Part shown: positions 27,972-37,689 of the stretch, in pieces
Numbering within the stretch: position 1 is the first letter of the stretch
How the letters are laid out: the number at the start of each line of letters is the position of its first letter
NCBI RefSeq assembly: GCF_013415845.1
Contig: NZ_CP058907.1
Location: 62,001-126,000, forward strand
Origin: Rhodopseudomonas palustris
GTDB lineage: Bacteria; Pseudomonadota; Alphaproteobacteria; Rhizobiales; Xanthobacteraceae
Direction of reading: 5' to 3'
Length of the DNA: 64,000 bases
Program-made: the position numbers and the translations under genes
Notes under the pieces: generated by a model
Database searches by the model: none
Told to the model about the DNA's origin: nothing
The model's input: the letters and a program-made list of their open reading frames with translations, nothing else

Positions 27972-30481
27972 TCGGCCGCGTGGCGTTGGGCGGCCGGCTC
28001 GATCGGAAACTCGCAGGTCACCGATGTGCCGCGACCGACCGCCGACTCGACCAGGACTTTACCGCCGTGCAGCTCGACGAACGAACGCACCAGTGACAGG
28101 CCAAGGCCGGCGCCACGATGGCGCGAGCCCTGCGGATCGCTCTCGAACAGATCGAACATTTTCTCTTTGAACGCCGGCGCGATGCCGGGACCAGAATCGG
28201 TGACAGTGAACGCCACCCGGGTTTCGCCCCGGCGCACCGTCAGCCGCACCGTCCCCTGCGAAGGCGAGAAATCGATCGCATTGGCGAGCAGATTGTACAG
28301 CACCTGCACGACGCGCCGCTCGTCGCCGACAAAGCTCTCGATCGCCGGATCGACGTCGATCTGCAGCGCGATTTGATCGCGCGCCAGCCGGTCCTGAATG
28401 CCCTCGGCCGCCGCATCGATCGCCTTGCGGATGTCGATCGGGCCGAGATTGAGCGTCATCGCCCCGGCGTCGATGCTGGCCAGATCGAGGATGTTGTTGA
28501 TGATCGCCATCAGCGCGTTGGTCGAGGTCGTGATGTAGTTCACGTACTCGGCCTGCTTCTCGGTGAGCGGCCCGGTCGAAGAATCGCTGAGGAAGTGCGC
28601 GAAGCCGATGATCGTGGTCAGCGGCGAGCGCAGCTCGTACGAGACATGGTGGACGAAATCGATCTTGATCCGATCGGCGGTCTCGAGCGCCTCATTGCGC
28701 TCGCGCAGCGCCCGCTCGACGTTCTCGGTGTCGGTGATGTCCTGGAACGTCAGCATCGTGGCGCCGTCGGGCAGCGGCATGGTCTTGCAGGCCAGCACGC
28801 TGCCGTCCTTGCGCTCGATCTTGAGCAGGACGTGGCGGCGATCGTCGATGCCGGTGATGGCGCCGCGTAGCGCCTGCCAGAACACGTCGTCGTCGAACAA
28901 CGGCCGGCACCACTCCTCGATCGCCTCGATGTGCGGCTGACTCTGCAGCGCCTCGGCCGACAGGTTCCACATCCGCGCGAACGGCGGGTTGAACAATTGC
29001 GCGCAGCCGTTGGAGCCGAACACCGCGACCGCTTCCGACAGATTGTCGAGCGTCTCGCGCTGGACATCGATCAGGCCGCCATAGCGGCGCTTGAGGTCGA
29101 GACTCTCGGTGACGTCGTCAAACAGATAGGTGACGCCGCCTTCAGGATTGGGCGTGGTGACGATGCTGACGGCGCGGCCGTCCGGCAGATACCAGACGTC
29201 CTTCTCGGCCTCGACCGCCCGATAGGCTTCGTGCAGCTTGTTCTTCCACGCCTTGAAGTCGCGCTCCTCCGGCAGCTTGCGCTCGGCGCGCAGCCGGTCG
29301 AGCACGGTGGAATCGTCGGGATGGCTGTCGAGGAAGATGCGGTCGAGGTCCCACAGCTTGCGATAGGAGTCGTTGTAGAACGACAGCCGGCGCTGAGCGT
29401 CGAACACCGCAACGCCGGAAGAAAGCTGATCGAGCGTACGCCGATGCGCATCGGCCATCCGCTCCAGCGCGGCGCCGAGCGCGGCCGTTTCCGTGGCGTC
29501 GACCGCGATGCCGGCGCTGCCGCCGCTCACCTTCAGGGCGCGGACGTCGTAGTAGCGACGCTCGCCGCCGACCACGATCGGCAGCCGGCCGGAATATTCG
29601 TAGCCGTCGCCGAGCGCGCGTGCCAACGCGGCGCGATCGCCGGAATCGAGCAGTTCGAGATTGCGGCCGATCGCGTCCGCGGCGTCGCTGGCATCGGTCG
29701 CCCGCGCATAGGCGGCGTTGGCAAAGCTGAGCGTACCGTCGGAGCGGCGGGTCCAGATCGGCCATGGCGCGGCGGTGGCGAAGCCGCGCAGCATCTCGGT
29801 TTCTTCCTGCAGCGCCTTGAAGCGCCGGGTCATGTCGGCGAGCTCGCGGCGCACGCCGCTCAGTTCTCGGATGCGGACGACAGCCTGCCCGCCGACGGCG
29901 CGCCCCATCGCCTCGATCGACCGGCCGTTCGAGGTGACGAGCTGCAGCAGGAAGCCTTCGCCTTTGTCGAGCAGCGCATCGACCGCGTGATCCATTTGCA
30001 GCGCCGGCTCGGGCGGCAACCAGGTTCCGAACGCCAGCACGCGTTGCGGCTGGCGGCTCTGCGTCTCCAGCGGCAGGAACAGCGCGGTGTCGCCGCTGAC
30101 CTGCGGCCGGCTGTCACCAGCGGCCCAGGAGATCAGCACTTGCGGCTCGGCGAACAGCAGCGCCTGGAAACGATCGGACTCCGCCTGCAGCCCCTGCAAG
30201 TCGGCGCGCAGCCCCGCTTCGCGCGCAACCGCGCGCTGCCGCGTCCGCACCAGCATGATCGCAGACATCACCGAAAAGCCCAACGCCGCGAGCGCGATGA
30301 TCAATGTCATCATCTCGTGGCGGTTGAGATCCAGCAGCAGCGACGACGTGATGGCGGCCAGGTGATCGTCTGCGGCTCGCGCCGGCGACGACGCGACCAT
30401 CACGGCCGTCCCAGCCAAACCATGCACCAGGGAGGTGCACGACAGACTGGTCCGACGTATGGACCCCAATACGCCTGACAT
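27968..30481 (-). CDS. divL: DivL-like PAS-domain pseudo-histidine kinase (Tyr in place of phospho-His)
   Basis: The 837-residue membrane protein has a hydrophobic N-terminus and one clear helix (MMTLIIALAALGFSVMSAIM). Several PAS-like repeats span about residues 200-580, followed by a DHp and a HATPase domain. In the DHp box the phospho-acceptor His is replaced by Tyr615: it reads HVSYELRSPL where kinases have S-H-E-L-R. The N box (NLLANAIDFSP), DSGPGI and GAGLGLSLV are intact. This is the signature of Caulobacter DivL, which controls CckA-CtrA cell-cycle signalling with DivK. ATG 30481 is preferred to a TTG 11 codons upstream because GGGG precedes it. CckA and DivK are not in this window. 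Confidence 0.88.
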   Translation of the reverse strand: MSGVLGSIRRTSLSCTSLVHGLAGTAVMVASSPARAADDHLAAITSSLLLDLNRHEMMTLIIALAALGFSVMSAIMLVRTRQRAVAREAGLRADLQGLQAESDRFQALLFAEPQVLISWAAGDSRPQVSGDTALFLPLETQSRQPQRVLAFGTWLPPEPALQMDHAVDALLDKGEGFLLQLVTSNGRSIEAMGRAVGGQAVVRIRELSGVRRELADMTRRFKALQEETEMLRGFATAAPWPIWTRRSDGTLSFANAAYARATDASDAADAIGRNLELLDSGDRAALARALGDGYEYSGRLPIVVGGERRYYDVRALKVSGGSAGIAVDATETAALGAALERMADAHRRTLDQLSSGVAVFDAQRRLSFYNDSYRKLWDLDRIFLDSHPDDSTVLDRLRAERKLPEERDFKAWKNKLHEAYRAVEAEKDVWYLPDGRAVSIVTTPNPEGGVTYLFDDVTESLDLKRRYGGLIDVQRETLDNLSEAVAVFGSNGCAQLFNPPFARMWNLSAEALQSQPHIEAIEEWCRPLFDDDVFWQALRGAITGIDDRRHVLLKIERKDGSVLACKTMPLPDGATMLTFQDITDTENVERALRERNEALETADRIKIDFVHHVSYELRSPLTTIIGFAHFLSDSSTGPLTEKQAEYVNYITTSTNALMAIINNILDLASIDAGAMTLNLGPIDIRKAIDAAAEGIQDRLARDQIALQIDVDPAIESFVGDERRVVQVLYNLLANAIDFSPSQGTVRLTVRRGETRVAFTVTDSGPGIAPAFKEKMFDLFESDPQGSRHRGAGLGLSLVRSFVELHGGKVLVESAVGRGTSVTCEFPIEPAAQRHAAE

Positions 30482-30700
30482 CGATTGCCCCAAACCGCAC
30501 GGCGCAACTGACAAGCCGCGCCATAGCCGAATCGGAGGACATTATCGCCATCGCGACTCGGGGGGTAAGAGTCCAGACCGTGAACGGACTCGTGACCGTC
30601 CGCAAACGGACGATTTATATTTCTCCGAGCCGATTCCCGCCGTGCTTGACACTAAATCTAGTTGAGTCGCGGAAGTAACACCTCAACGCAACGCCGCTAC

Positions 30701-31159
30701 TCAGCGGCCGGTCGAGCCGAAACCGCCGGCGCCACGGCCGCTTTCCGGCAGCGCCTCGACCGCCACGAACTGAGCGCGGCTGACCGGGGCGATCACCATT
30801 TGAGCGATGCGTTCGCCGCGGCGGATCGCGAACGGTTCGGTACCGTGGTTGATCAGCAGCACGCCGATCTCGCCGCGATAATCTGCATCGATCGTGCCCG
30901 GCGCGTTCAGCACGGTGACACCGTGCTTGGCGGCGAGGCCCGATCGCGGCCGCACCTGCGCCTCGTAGTTCTCCGGAAGCGCGATCGTGAGCCCGGTCGG
31001 CACCAGCACGTAGCGGCCGGGCTGAAGCGTCAGCGGCGCATCCTGCGGGACGGCGGCGATCAGGTCGAGCCCGGCGGCGTGCGCGGTCTGATACTCCGGC
31101 AGCGGCAAGCCTTCGCCGTGCGGCAGGTGGCGAATCGAAACGGTGATCTTTTGGGTCAT
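30701..31159 (-). CDS. dut: dUTP diphosphatase
   Basis: The 152-residue trimeric dUTPase hydrolyses dUTP to dUMP and PPi, keeping uracil out of DNA. Five family motifs are present: AGLDLIAAV (I), [11 protein letters not shown] (II), [17 protein letters not shown] (III), RIAQMV (IV) and the flexible C-terminal [12 protein letters not shown] (V). The ATG overlaps the coaBC stop by four bases (ATGA), the last gene of ubiE-ubiB-coaBC-dut. Confidence 0.97.
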   Translation of the reverse strand: MTQKITVSIRHLPHGEGLPLPEYQTAHAAGLDLIAAVPQDAPLTLQPGRYVLVPTGLTIALPENYEAQVRPRSGLAAKHGVTVLNAPGTIDADYRGEIGVLLINHGTEPFAIRRGERIAQMVIAPVSRAQFVAVEALPESGRGAGGFGSTGR

Positions 31160-32601
31160 GCGTGAACTGCCATTGCTTGAGCGATCCGCGCCACCAGCGC
31201 GGTCGCGACTTCATCCTTGGTCATCAGCGGCCACGATTCGAGATCGGTGGCGGCATCGCGGCGCATCAGCAGATGCACGGTGTTGCGGTCGCCCCCCATC
31301 ACGCCAGTGGCCGGCGAGACGTCATTGGCGACGATCCAGTCGCAGCCCTTGCGGGCGAGCTTGGCGGTCGCGTTGTCGATCAGATTCTCGGTCTCGGCCG
31401 CAAAGCCGATCACCAGCGGCGGCCGGCCTTCGGTCAGCTTCGAGATCGTCGCGAGGATGTCGGGGTTTTCGGTGAGCTGCAGCGGTGGCGGTCCGGCGGC
31501 GCCCTTCTTCAGCTTCTGCATCCCTTCGGCAGCAACCCGCCAGTCCGCCACCGCGGCGGCGAAGATCGCCACATCCGCCGGCAGCGCGGATTGCACGGCG
31601 GCGAGCATCTCGCGGGCCGACTCCACGCGGATGCAATCGACCCCCGCCGGCGCGCGCAGCTCGACCGGACCGGAAATCAGCGCCACCTCGGCGCCGGCGG
31701 CGGCTGCGGCCGCCGCGATTGCGTAGCCTTGTTTGCCGGACGAGCGGTTGGCAATGTAACGCACCGGATCGATCGGCTCATGGGTGGGGCCTGCAGTGAT
31801 CAGCACGCGCTTGCCGAGCAGCGACTTCGGCGGCTGCGGCCGCCACAGCGCTTCGGCCGCGACCGCAATCTCGGTCGGCTCCGCCATCCGGCCGATGCCG
31901 GCCTCACCACGCTCGGCCATCTCGCCGGCATTGGGGCCGACCATTGCGACGCCGTCCTGCTTGAGCTGGGCGACGTTGCGCCGGGTCGCGGCGTTGTTCC
32001 ACATCAGCGGGTTCATCGCCGGCGCCAACAGGATCTGGCGATTGGTGGCGAGTAGGATCGCGGTCGCCAGATCGTCGGCATGGCCGCCGGCGATCTTGGC
32101 CATCAGGTCGGCGGTCGCGGGCGCGACGACGATCAGGTCACAGTCGCGCGCGAGGCGGATGTGGCCTGCATCGAACTCGCTCGAGGGATCGAACAGGTCG
32201 GTGTAGCAGCGCTGATGCGACAGCGCGCTCGCGGTCAGCGGCGTGACGAATTGCTGGGCCGCCTTGGTCAGCACCACACGGACGTCGGCGCCGCGCTCCT
32301 TGAGCCGGCGGATCAGGTCCATCGCCTTGTAGGCCGCAATGCCTCCGCCGACGATCAGCGTCACCCGCGCGCCGCCGGCCTGTGGCTGGGCACGCGGCCC
32401 GTCCGCTGGCTGATCGGCCGCGGGAGGTGCTGGCACGGACAAGTCAGCCGAGGCGGGCTCCGCGAAGCCGAGCCGCTTGTGGCAGGCGTCGCGTAGGATC
32501 ACCCGGACCTCATCCTCCATCGAGCGGCCGTTGGCGGCCGCGCGCTGGCGCAGTTCGGATTTGAGGACGTCGTCGAGCTTGCGGATCGTCAGATTGGCCA
32601 T
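31156..32601 (-). CDS. coaBC: CoaBC (Dfp) with an N-terminal FitA-like ribbon-helix-helix domain
   Basis: This is a 481-residue bifunctional CoA-biosynthesis enzyme. Residues 1-40 ([20 protein letters not shown], then [16 protein letters not shown]) closely resemble the RHH DNA-binding part of FitA/VapB antitoxins. An Ala/Pro linker (41-76) follows. The flavin-dependent PPC decarboxylase CoaC spans about 77-265, with [10 protein letters not shown]. The CTP-dependent PPC ligase CoaB spans about 275-481, with [11 protein letters not shown]. The frame is continuous, so the domain is truly fused or translated with the enzyme. Without it the enzyme would start near residue 77, but no good internal start is evident. 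A palindrome lies 23 bp upstream. It follows ubiB and overlaps dut. Confidence 0.93.
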   Translation of the reverse strand: MANLTIRKLDDVLKSELRQRAAANGRSMEDEVRVILRDACHKRLGFAEPASADLSVPAPPAADQPADGPRAQPQAGGARVTLIVGGGIAAYKAMDLIRRLKERGADVRVVLTKAAQQFVTPLTASALSHQRCYTDLFDPSSEFDAGHIRLARDCDLIVVAPATADLMAKIAGGHADDLATAILLATNRQILLAPAMNPLMWNNAATRRNVAQLKQDGVAMVGPNAGEMAERGEAGIGRMAEPTEIAVAAEALWRPQPPKSLLGKRVLITAGPTHEPIDPVRYIANRSSGKQGYAIAAAAAAAGAEVALISGPVELRAPAGVDCIRVESAREMLAAVQSALPADVAIFAAAVADWRVAAEGMQKLKKGAAGPPPLQLTENPDILATISKLTEGRPPLVIGFAAETENLIDNATAKLARKGCDWIVANDVSPATGVMGGDRNTVHLLMRRDAATDLESWPLMTKDEVATALVARIAQAMAVHA

Positions 32602-32623
32602 AACGAAAAGCTAGCGGACGCAG

Positions 32624-32652
32624 GCATTGCGTTCAAGTCATGAACGCAATGC
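32624..32652. promoter_or_regulatory. Perfect 12-bp inverted repeat upstream of coaBC (candidate operator)
   Basis: Arms GCATTGCGTTCA (32624-32635) and TGAACGCAATGC (32641-32652) are exact reverse complements around a 5-base spacer. The site ends 23 bp before the coaBC ATG and starts just after the ubiB stop. No T-run follows on the minus strand, so it is not an intrinsic terminator. FitA-type RHH proteins bind short inverted repeats at their own promoters, so autoregulation by the RHH-CoaBC protein is a natural guess. An mRNA hairpin is the alternative. Confidence 0.7.
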
Positions 32653-32654
32653 AA

Positions 32655-34232
32655 TCAAATCATCCGTGATAGTGCGATCAGGACGCCAATGAAGGTGGCG
32701 GCGATCACCCACAGCGCCACGGTCCGACCACGGGTCCGGCCGCGCTCGGTCCGGCCGATCGCGGCGATGGTCTCCGGCGCCAGCACCAGACCGTCCTTGG
32801 TCATCACCTCAAGCTGATTAAGCACGGTGACGGCCCGCGACACGATGGTCGGCAGGCTGCTCAGGGTGTGACCAAGCTCGCCGGCGCCGGCCAGCGCGCC
32901 CTCGACCTTGCCGATCGGACCCAGATTGCGCTGGATCCACTCGCGCACCACCGGGTCGGCCACCTTCCAGATGTCGAGCTTGGGATCGAACGACCGCGCC
33001 ACGCCCTCGACCACCACCATGGTCTTCTGCAGCAGGATCAGCTCCGGCCGGGTCCGCATGTCGAACAGGCCGGTGACCTCGAGCAGCAGCGTCAGCAGCT
33101 TGGCCATCGAGATTTCTTCGGCGAGGCGATTGTGGATCGGCTCGCCGATGGCACGGATCGCCTGGGCGAAGTTCTCGACCGAATGATGCGGCGGCACGTA
33201 GCCGGCCTCGAAATGCACCTCGGCGACGCGGCGATAGTTGCGGGTGATGAAGCCGAGCAAAATCTCGGCGAGGAAGCGCCGCTCCTTCGGCAGCAGCCGG
33301 CCCATGATGCCGAAATCGACCGCGACCAGCTTGCCGTCGCGATCCAGGAACAGATTGCCCGGATGCATGTCGGCGTGGAAGAAACCGTCGCGCAGCGCGT
33401 GGCGCAGGAAGCTCTGGATCACCTTGCGGCCGAGCTCGACGGTGTCGACGTTGGCTTCTTTGAGACGGGCGTGATCGTTCAGCGGGATGCCGTCGATCCA
33501 CTCCATCGTCAGTACGTTGTGACTGGTGCGGTCCCAATCGACGGTGGGGACACGGAAGTCCGGATCGTCCTTGGTGTTCTCGGCCATCTCGGACGCCGCG
33601 GCCGCTTCCAGCCGCAGGTCCATCTCCATCGCGACCGAGCGCGACATCGTGTTGATGACCTCGACCAGCCGCAGCCGCCGCGCTTCGGCGGAGTACAGCT
33701 CGGCCTTCTCGGCCACGTAGAAGAAGTCGGACAGGTCGCGCCTGAACCGCGACGACACGTTCGGCCGCAGCACCTTGACGGCGACCTGCTTGCGGACGCC
33801 GTCGAGTTCGACCTCGCCGCGATGCACCTGAGCAATCGACGCGGCCGCGACCGGCGGGCTGAGGCTGACGAACAGATCGCGGACCGGCCGCTCCAGCGAA
33901 ATGGCGATCACCTGCTCGGCTTCGTCCTGCGAGAACGGCGGCAACCGGTCCTGCAGACTTTCGAGATCGCGTGCCATCGCGACGCCGACGACGTCGGGAC
34001 GGGTGGCAAGGAATTGGCCGAGCTTGAGATAGGCCGGGCCGAGCCGGGTCAGCGCCCGCGACAGCCGCGCCCCCGACTTGGCGCCGCGGCGCTCGATCAA
34101 CCGCGCCAGCCGCACCGGCACCTGACCGGCGGGCGGAATCAACGCCGGATCGACCACGCCGAACACACCCTCGCGCGCGAACACGAAGGCGGCGCGGCCG
34201 AGCCGCGCCACATGAGTGAGTGCTGCGATCAC
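32655..34232 (-). CDS. ubiB: UbiB (ABC1/ADCK-type) ubiquinone biosynthesis atypical kinase
   Basis: The 525-residue UbiB-family protein supports ubiquinone synthesis at the inner membrane. It shows the KxGQ motif ([17 protein letters not shown]), the Ala-rich loop [13 protein letters not shown], and the kinase-like [22 protein letters not shown] motifs. Hydrophobic C-terminal anchors include [20 protein letters not shown] at the very end. It is a regulatory ATPase/kinase rather than a hydroxylase in the current view of the family. It overlaps ubiE by ATGA. Confidence 0.93.
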   Translation of the reverse strand: MIAALTHVARLGRAAFVFAREGVFGVVDPALIPPAGQVPVRLARLIERRGAKSGARLSRALTRLGPAYLKLGQFLATRPDVVGVAMARDLESLQDRLPPFSQDEAEQVIAISLERPVRDLFVSLSPPVAAASIAQVHRGEVELDGVRKQVAVKVLRPNVSSRFRRDLSDFFYVAEKAELYSAEARRLRLVEVINTMSRSVAMEMDLRLEAAAASEMAENTKDDPDFRVPTVDWDRTSHNVLTMEWIDGIPLNDHARLKEANVDTVELGRKVIQSFLRHALRDGFFHADMHPGNLFLDRDGKLVAVDFGIMGRLLPKERRFLAEILLGFITRNYRRVAEVHFEAGYVPPHHSVENFAQAIRAIGEPIHNRLAEEISMAKLLTLLLEVTGLFDMRTRPELILLQKTMVVVEGVARSFDPKLDIWKVADPVVREWIQRNLGPIGKVEGALAGAGELGHTLSSLPTIVSRAVTVLNQLEVMTKDGLVLAPETIAAIGRTERGRTRGRTVALWVIAATFIGVLIALSRMI

Positions 34233-34990
34233 AAACGCCAGCCCGAATGCAGCGCGACGATGCCGCCGCTCATCACCTGCCAGTTGGCGCGCGCAAAACC
34301 GGCGTCGCGCATCATCTCGGCGAAATCATACGGCTTGGGGAATTTGCGGATCGATTCGACCAGATACTGATAGCTGTCGGCATCGCCGGTGACGACGCGG
34401 CCGATCTCCGGGATCACCTTGAACGAGAACAGATCGTACAGCTTGGACAGGCCGGGCACATCGACCGACGAGAACTCCAGGCACAGGAAACGGCTGCCCG
34501 GTTTCAAAACGCGATAGGCTTCCTTCAGCGCCAGATCGATCCGCGGCACGTTCCGAATGCCGAACGCGATAGTGTAGGCGTCGAAGCTGCGATCGTCGAA
34601 CTGCAGGCTCTCGGCATTGCCCTCGACGAAATCGACCTTGTCGTCGAGATTCCGCTCGACCGCACGCTGGCGGCCGACTTCGAGCATATCGGTGTTGATG
34701 TCGCAGACGGTGGAGTGAAAGCCGGCGCCCGAGGCTTTGGCGGCACGGAACGAGATGTCGCCGGTGCCGCCGGCAACGTCGAGCAGCCGGAACGGCGTGT
34801 CGTCGCGCGGCGGGTTGAGGGTCGTGATCATCACGTCCTTCCACAACCGGTGCATGCCGCCCGACATCAGATCGTTCATCAGGTCGTAGCGGCCGGCGAC
34901 GCTGTGAAACACGTCGTTGACCAGCGTCTGCTTCTCGTCCAGCGGAACGTCGCGATAGCCGAAATGCGTGGTCTCGCCCGGCTCAGTCAT
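34229..34990 (-). CDS. ubiE: Ubiquinone/menaquinone biosynthesis C-methyltransferase UbiE
   Basis: The 253-residue SAM methyltransferase methylates the demethylated benzoquinol in ubiquinone synthesis. SAM motif I is [13 protein letters not shown], and the UbiE-type [18 protein letters not shown] stretch is at the N-terminus. ATG at 34990 is set by GAAGG upstream and by the N-terminus [15 protein letters not shown]. In-frame codons back to 35230 would overlap the promoter region shared with mutM. First gene of ubiE-ubiB-coaBC-dut, divergent from mutM. Confidence 0.96.
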   Translation of the reverse strand: MTEPGETTHFGYRDVPLDEKQTLVNDVFHSVAGRYDLMNDLMSGGMHRLWKDVMITTLNPPRDDTPFRLLDVAGGTGDISFRAAKASGAGFHSTVCDINTDMLEVGRQRAVERNLDDKVDFVEGNAESLQFDDRSFDAYTIAFGIRNVPRIDLALKEAYRVLKPGSRFLCLEFSSVDVPGLSKLYDLFSFKVIPEIGRVVTGDADSYQYLVESIRKFPKPYDFAEMMRDAGFARANWQVMSGGIVALHSGWRL

Positions 34991-35235
34991 GCCTTCAACT
35001 CCTGCGCGCGGACGGTTTTTCGGGCCGATTGCCGCCCGAAACACGAAAACGGCGGTCCGCGGCGGACCATATAGCGCGCTTGATGCGGAGGCGCTATCAC
35101 CTGAATGCCTTAACTGGCTGACGCAAAATGTAGAATGCAACGACGGACGGCTCGCGGCCGCAATCGCCGGGTTGTCGCCGCCATGCCTGAAATTCAAGCC
35201 AATCGAGTGGCTTAAAGCCCTTCCGAGCAAACCCG

Positions 35236-36111
35236 ATGCCTGAACTCCCCGAAGTCGAGACCGTCCGCCGCGGGCTGCAGCCGGCGATGGAGGGCTTTCG
35301 GATCGACCGCGCGGTGGCGCACCGGGAAAATCTGCGGTTTCCGCTGCAGAAGGACTTCGTCGCCCGCCTCACCGGCCAGACCGTCACCGGCCTCGGCCGG
35401 CGTGCCAAATATCTGCTGGCGGATCTGTCGAGCGGCGACGTGCTGCTGATGCATCTCGGGATGTCCGGTTCATTCCGGGTGGTCGAGGCCGACGGCGAGA
35501 CCACGCCGGGCGAGTTTCATTATCCGCGCAGCGAGGACCGCACCCACGACCACGTGGTGTTCGAAATGGCGTCTGGTGCCCGCGTCGTGTTCAACGATCC
35601 GCGCCGGTTCGGCTTCATGAAGGTGTTTCCGCGCAGCGAGATCGAAACCGAGCCCCATCTGAAGGGCCTCGGCCCCGAGCCGCTTGGCAACGCGTTCGAC
35701 GCCAGCCTGCTGGCGAAGGCCTGCGCCGGAAAGCAGACCAGCCTCAAGGCGGCGCTGCTCGATCAGCGCGTGGTTGCCGGGCTCGGCAACATCTATGTCT
35801 GCGAAGCGCTGTTCCGCGCGCATCTGTCGCCGAAACGCAAAGCCTCGACCCTGGCCAATCGCAAGGACGAGCCGACCGACCACGCGGTGCGGCTGACCGA
35901 GGCGATCCGCGATGTGCTCGGCGAAGCGATCAAGGCCGGTGGCTCATCACTGCGCGACCACCGCCAGACCAGTGGCGAGCTCGGTTACTTTCAGCACTCG
36001 TTCAAGGTTTACGACCGCGAAGGCGAACCCTGCCCGACCTGCGGCGGCACGGTGCAGCGCTTCGTGCAGAACGGCCGGTCGACGTTCTGGTGCCCGAAGT
36101 GCCAAAAGTAA
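35236..36111 (+). CDS. mutM: Formamidopyrimidine-DNA glycosylase (Fpg/MutM)
   Basis: The 291-residue base-excision repair enzyme removes 8-oxoguanine and formamidopyrimidines, then nicks DNA. The N-terminal Pro nucleophile region [13 protein letters not shown] is exact. The H2TH region and the C-terminal zinc finger CPTCGG...CPKCQK (Cx2C...Cx2C) are intact. Divergent to ubiE with 245 bp between starts, convergent with the pseudo-protease gene. Confidence 0.97.
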   Translation: MPELPEVETVRRGLQPAMEGFRIDRAVAHRENLRFPLQKDFVARLTGQTVTGLGRRAKYLLADLSSGDVLLMHLGMSGSFRVVEADGETTPGEFHYPRSEDRTHDHVVFEMASGARVVFNDPRRFGFMKVFPRSEIETEPHLKGLGPEPLGNAFDASLLAKACAGKQTSLKAALLDQRVVAGLGNIYVCEALFRAHLSPKRKASTLANRKDEPTDHAVRLTEAIRDVLGEAIKAGGSSLRDHRQTSGELGYFQHSFKVYDREGEPCPTCGGTVQRFVQNGRSTFWCPKCQK

Positions 36112-36138
36112 CTTAGCGCAGCATCGCAGCCAGACTGC

Positions 36139-37482
36139 TTACTTCCGCACGCAGATCACACGGACGACGCTCGCTTTGGCATCCTTGGTGCTGCCCTCGG
36201 CCGGCTTCACACCGATGCCAGCAAGATAGCCACGCACGGTGTCGGCTGAAATCAGTGCCGGCTGCGGCGCCGCGGCACTTTCAGCCGCGCCTGCGACCAG
36301 TGGCAGACGCAGCGTGGTCACCCCAGCGAAGCGCCCCTCCGCATCTCGTGCGGGCGCACCGGAAAAGCCGAGACTTGGCGGCGGCGTCACCACCAGACCG
36401 CCTGTGGTGCCGGCAGCCGTGAGCTGCGCCTTGACGGTGGTGATGGCAGCGCCGCCGCCCTGGCTCTGCGGATCGGCGACGCCGGTGATCTCGACCGCTC
36501 CGGACTTGGCTGCGCCGCCGCCGAACGGCAGCGGCTTCAGCTCGGACGCGCCGTAGATCCGCAGCAGCGCCAACTCGTGCTCCTTGCCGCGATCGGCCAG
36601 ATCGGCAGGACCGTAACCCGCCACAACGATCGACAGACAGCCCTCGACCGCCTCGCGATCGGCCAGGATCGCACCGTCGGCACCGACGATCGTGCCGGTC
36701 GAGTATTCGACCTTCTTGCGCGGCGGCGGCCCGGCCTGGACGCCGGCAGGGAACGGATTATAGGCGCTCGACATCGCGACCACGACCGGCTGCATCGTGC
36801 CTTCGGTGGCCTGGTCGTACAGCACGGTGAGGATGCGGACCTCGGCATCCTTGAAGCTGCCGCGGATGTAGAACTTCTTCTGGTTCTGGCTGCCGGACAG
36901 CACGAAGAAGTCCGGCTTGATCGCGCTGTATTCGATCTTGCGGCCCGGCTCCTTCTTCTCCTGATCGGCGAGCTTGGCGATCGAGACGTCCGCTTCCCTC
37001 CGCCGCGACAGCGCGACCTGGATCGTCCCGGTGGAGGAATTCCAGCGCGTGCCATTGGCGTCGGAGGCCTGTTGCGGCACCAGCCGGGTCGGTACGCCGA
37101 CGCGCGCGCCGGTGACCGGATCAGAAACCAGCTTCCAGCCGACGCTGGCCTGCAGCTTGCGCGCGGCCTCGGCGAGTTGCCCGCGCTCCTGCGGATTGAG
37201 CACGCCGGTCGGCTTGTGCCCCTGATTGGTCTGGAATTGCTTGATGGCAGCGATCATCCGGTCGGACACCTCGCCGTTGATCAGGCCGTTGTAATCGCCG
37301 GTCCAGGCGAGATCGGACTGGATCGCCTGGCGATCGCCCTGCGCGAGCGTTTTGGCCGTCTCCGCAGGTGTCTGCGCTGCCGGCGGCGCGGCTGCCGTCT
37401 GCTTCGGCGCAGCGTGTGCGCCATGCGCCGCCAGAGTGGCGGCACCGGCGACGATCAGGGTTGCAGCCAGCATCGATCTCAT
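36139..37482 (-). CDS. Secreted peptidoglycan-binding protein with a degenerate trypsin-like domain
   Basis: The 447-residue exported protein has a signal peptide at residues 1-24 (AHGAHA cut). A peptidoglycan-binding-like helical repeat spans about 50-110 (MIAAIKQFQTNQGHKPTG). A C-terminal trypsin-2-like domain spans about 260-440. Aligning its landmarks shows loss of two triad residues: the usual TNAHVVEGC reads ADREAVEGC (His to Glu277), NDLALL reads HELALL (Asp to Glu303), and only Ser374 in GFSGAP remains. It is therefore likely non-catalytic. ATG at 37482; a longer frame to 38001 runs into moeB and was rejected. Function unknown; an envelope role is likely. Confidence 0.75.
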   Translation of the reverse strand: MRSMLAATLIVAGAATLAAHGAHAAPKQTAAAPPAAQTPAETAKTLAQGDRQAIQSDLAWTGDYNGLINGEVSDRMIAAIKQFQTNQGHKPTGVLNPQERGQLAEAARKLQASVGWKLVSDPVTGARVGVPTRLVPQQASDANGTRWNSSTGTIQVALSRRREADVSIAKLADQEKKEPGRKIEYSAIKPDFFVLSGSQNQKKFYIRGSFKDAEVRILTVLYDQATEGTMQPVVVAMSSAYNPFPAGVQAGPPPRKKVEYSTGTIVGADGAILADREAVEGCLSIVVAGYGPADLADRGKEHELALLRIYGASELKPLPFGGGAAKSGAVEITGVADPQSQGGGAAITTVKAQLTAAGTTGGLVVTPPPSLGFSGAPARDAEGRFAGVTTLRLPLVAGAAESAAAPQPALISADTVRGYLAGIGVKPAEGSTKDAKASVVRVICVRK

Positions 37483-37689
37483 GACAATTCCCGAGCAACG
37501 TTGCGCCATGCGCAAATAACCACAACCGCTTGGTCGGCGCCAACGCTGTGCCGGTTCGATGCGCGGCACCGCGCACAATGTTTCGCTCGCCCGAAATCGC
37601 GCCTTCGACCGCAGGAAAGGATCAGCCGGATGCGCGTCTTCAAGATGACGGTGCCGGTCTGGCCGTGGAAGTGAAGGATACCATCCGTC

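Noticed and set aside
28931..30478. 515-codon plus-strand frame opposite divL
   Set aside because: Shadow frame; divL has recognisable PAS and kinase-like motifs across the same DNA.
32624..32652. Reading the inverted repeat as the ubiB intrinsic terminator
   Set aside because: No T-run follows the stem on the minus strand.
32868..34370. 500-codon plus-strand frame opposite ubiB
   Set aside because: Shadow of ubiB; sequence is His/Arg/Asp-rich without motifs.
36139..37482. Calling the secreted protein an active serine protease
   Set aside because: Two of the three catalytic residues are replaced at the aligned positions.
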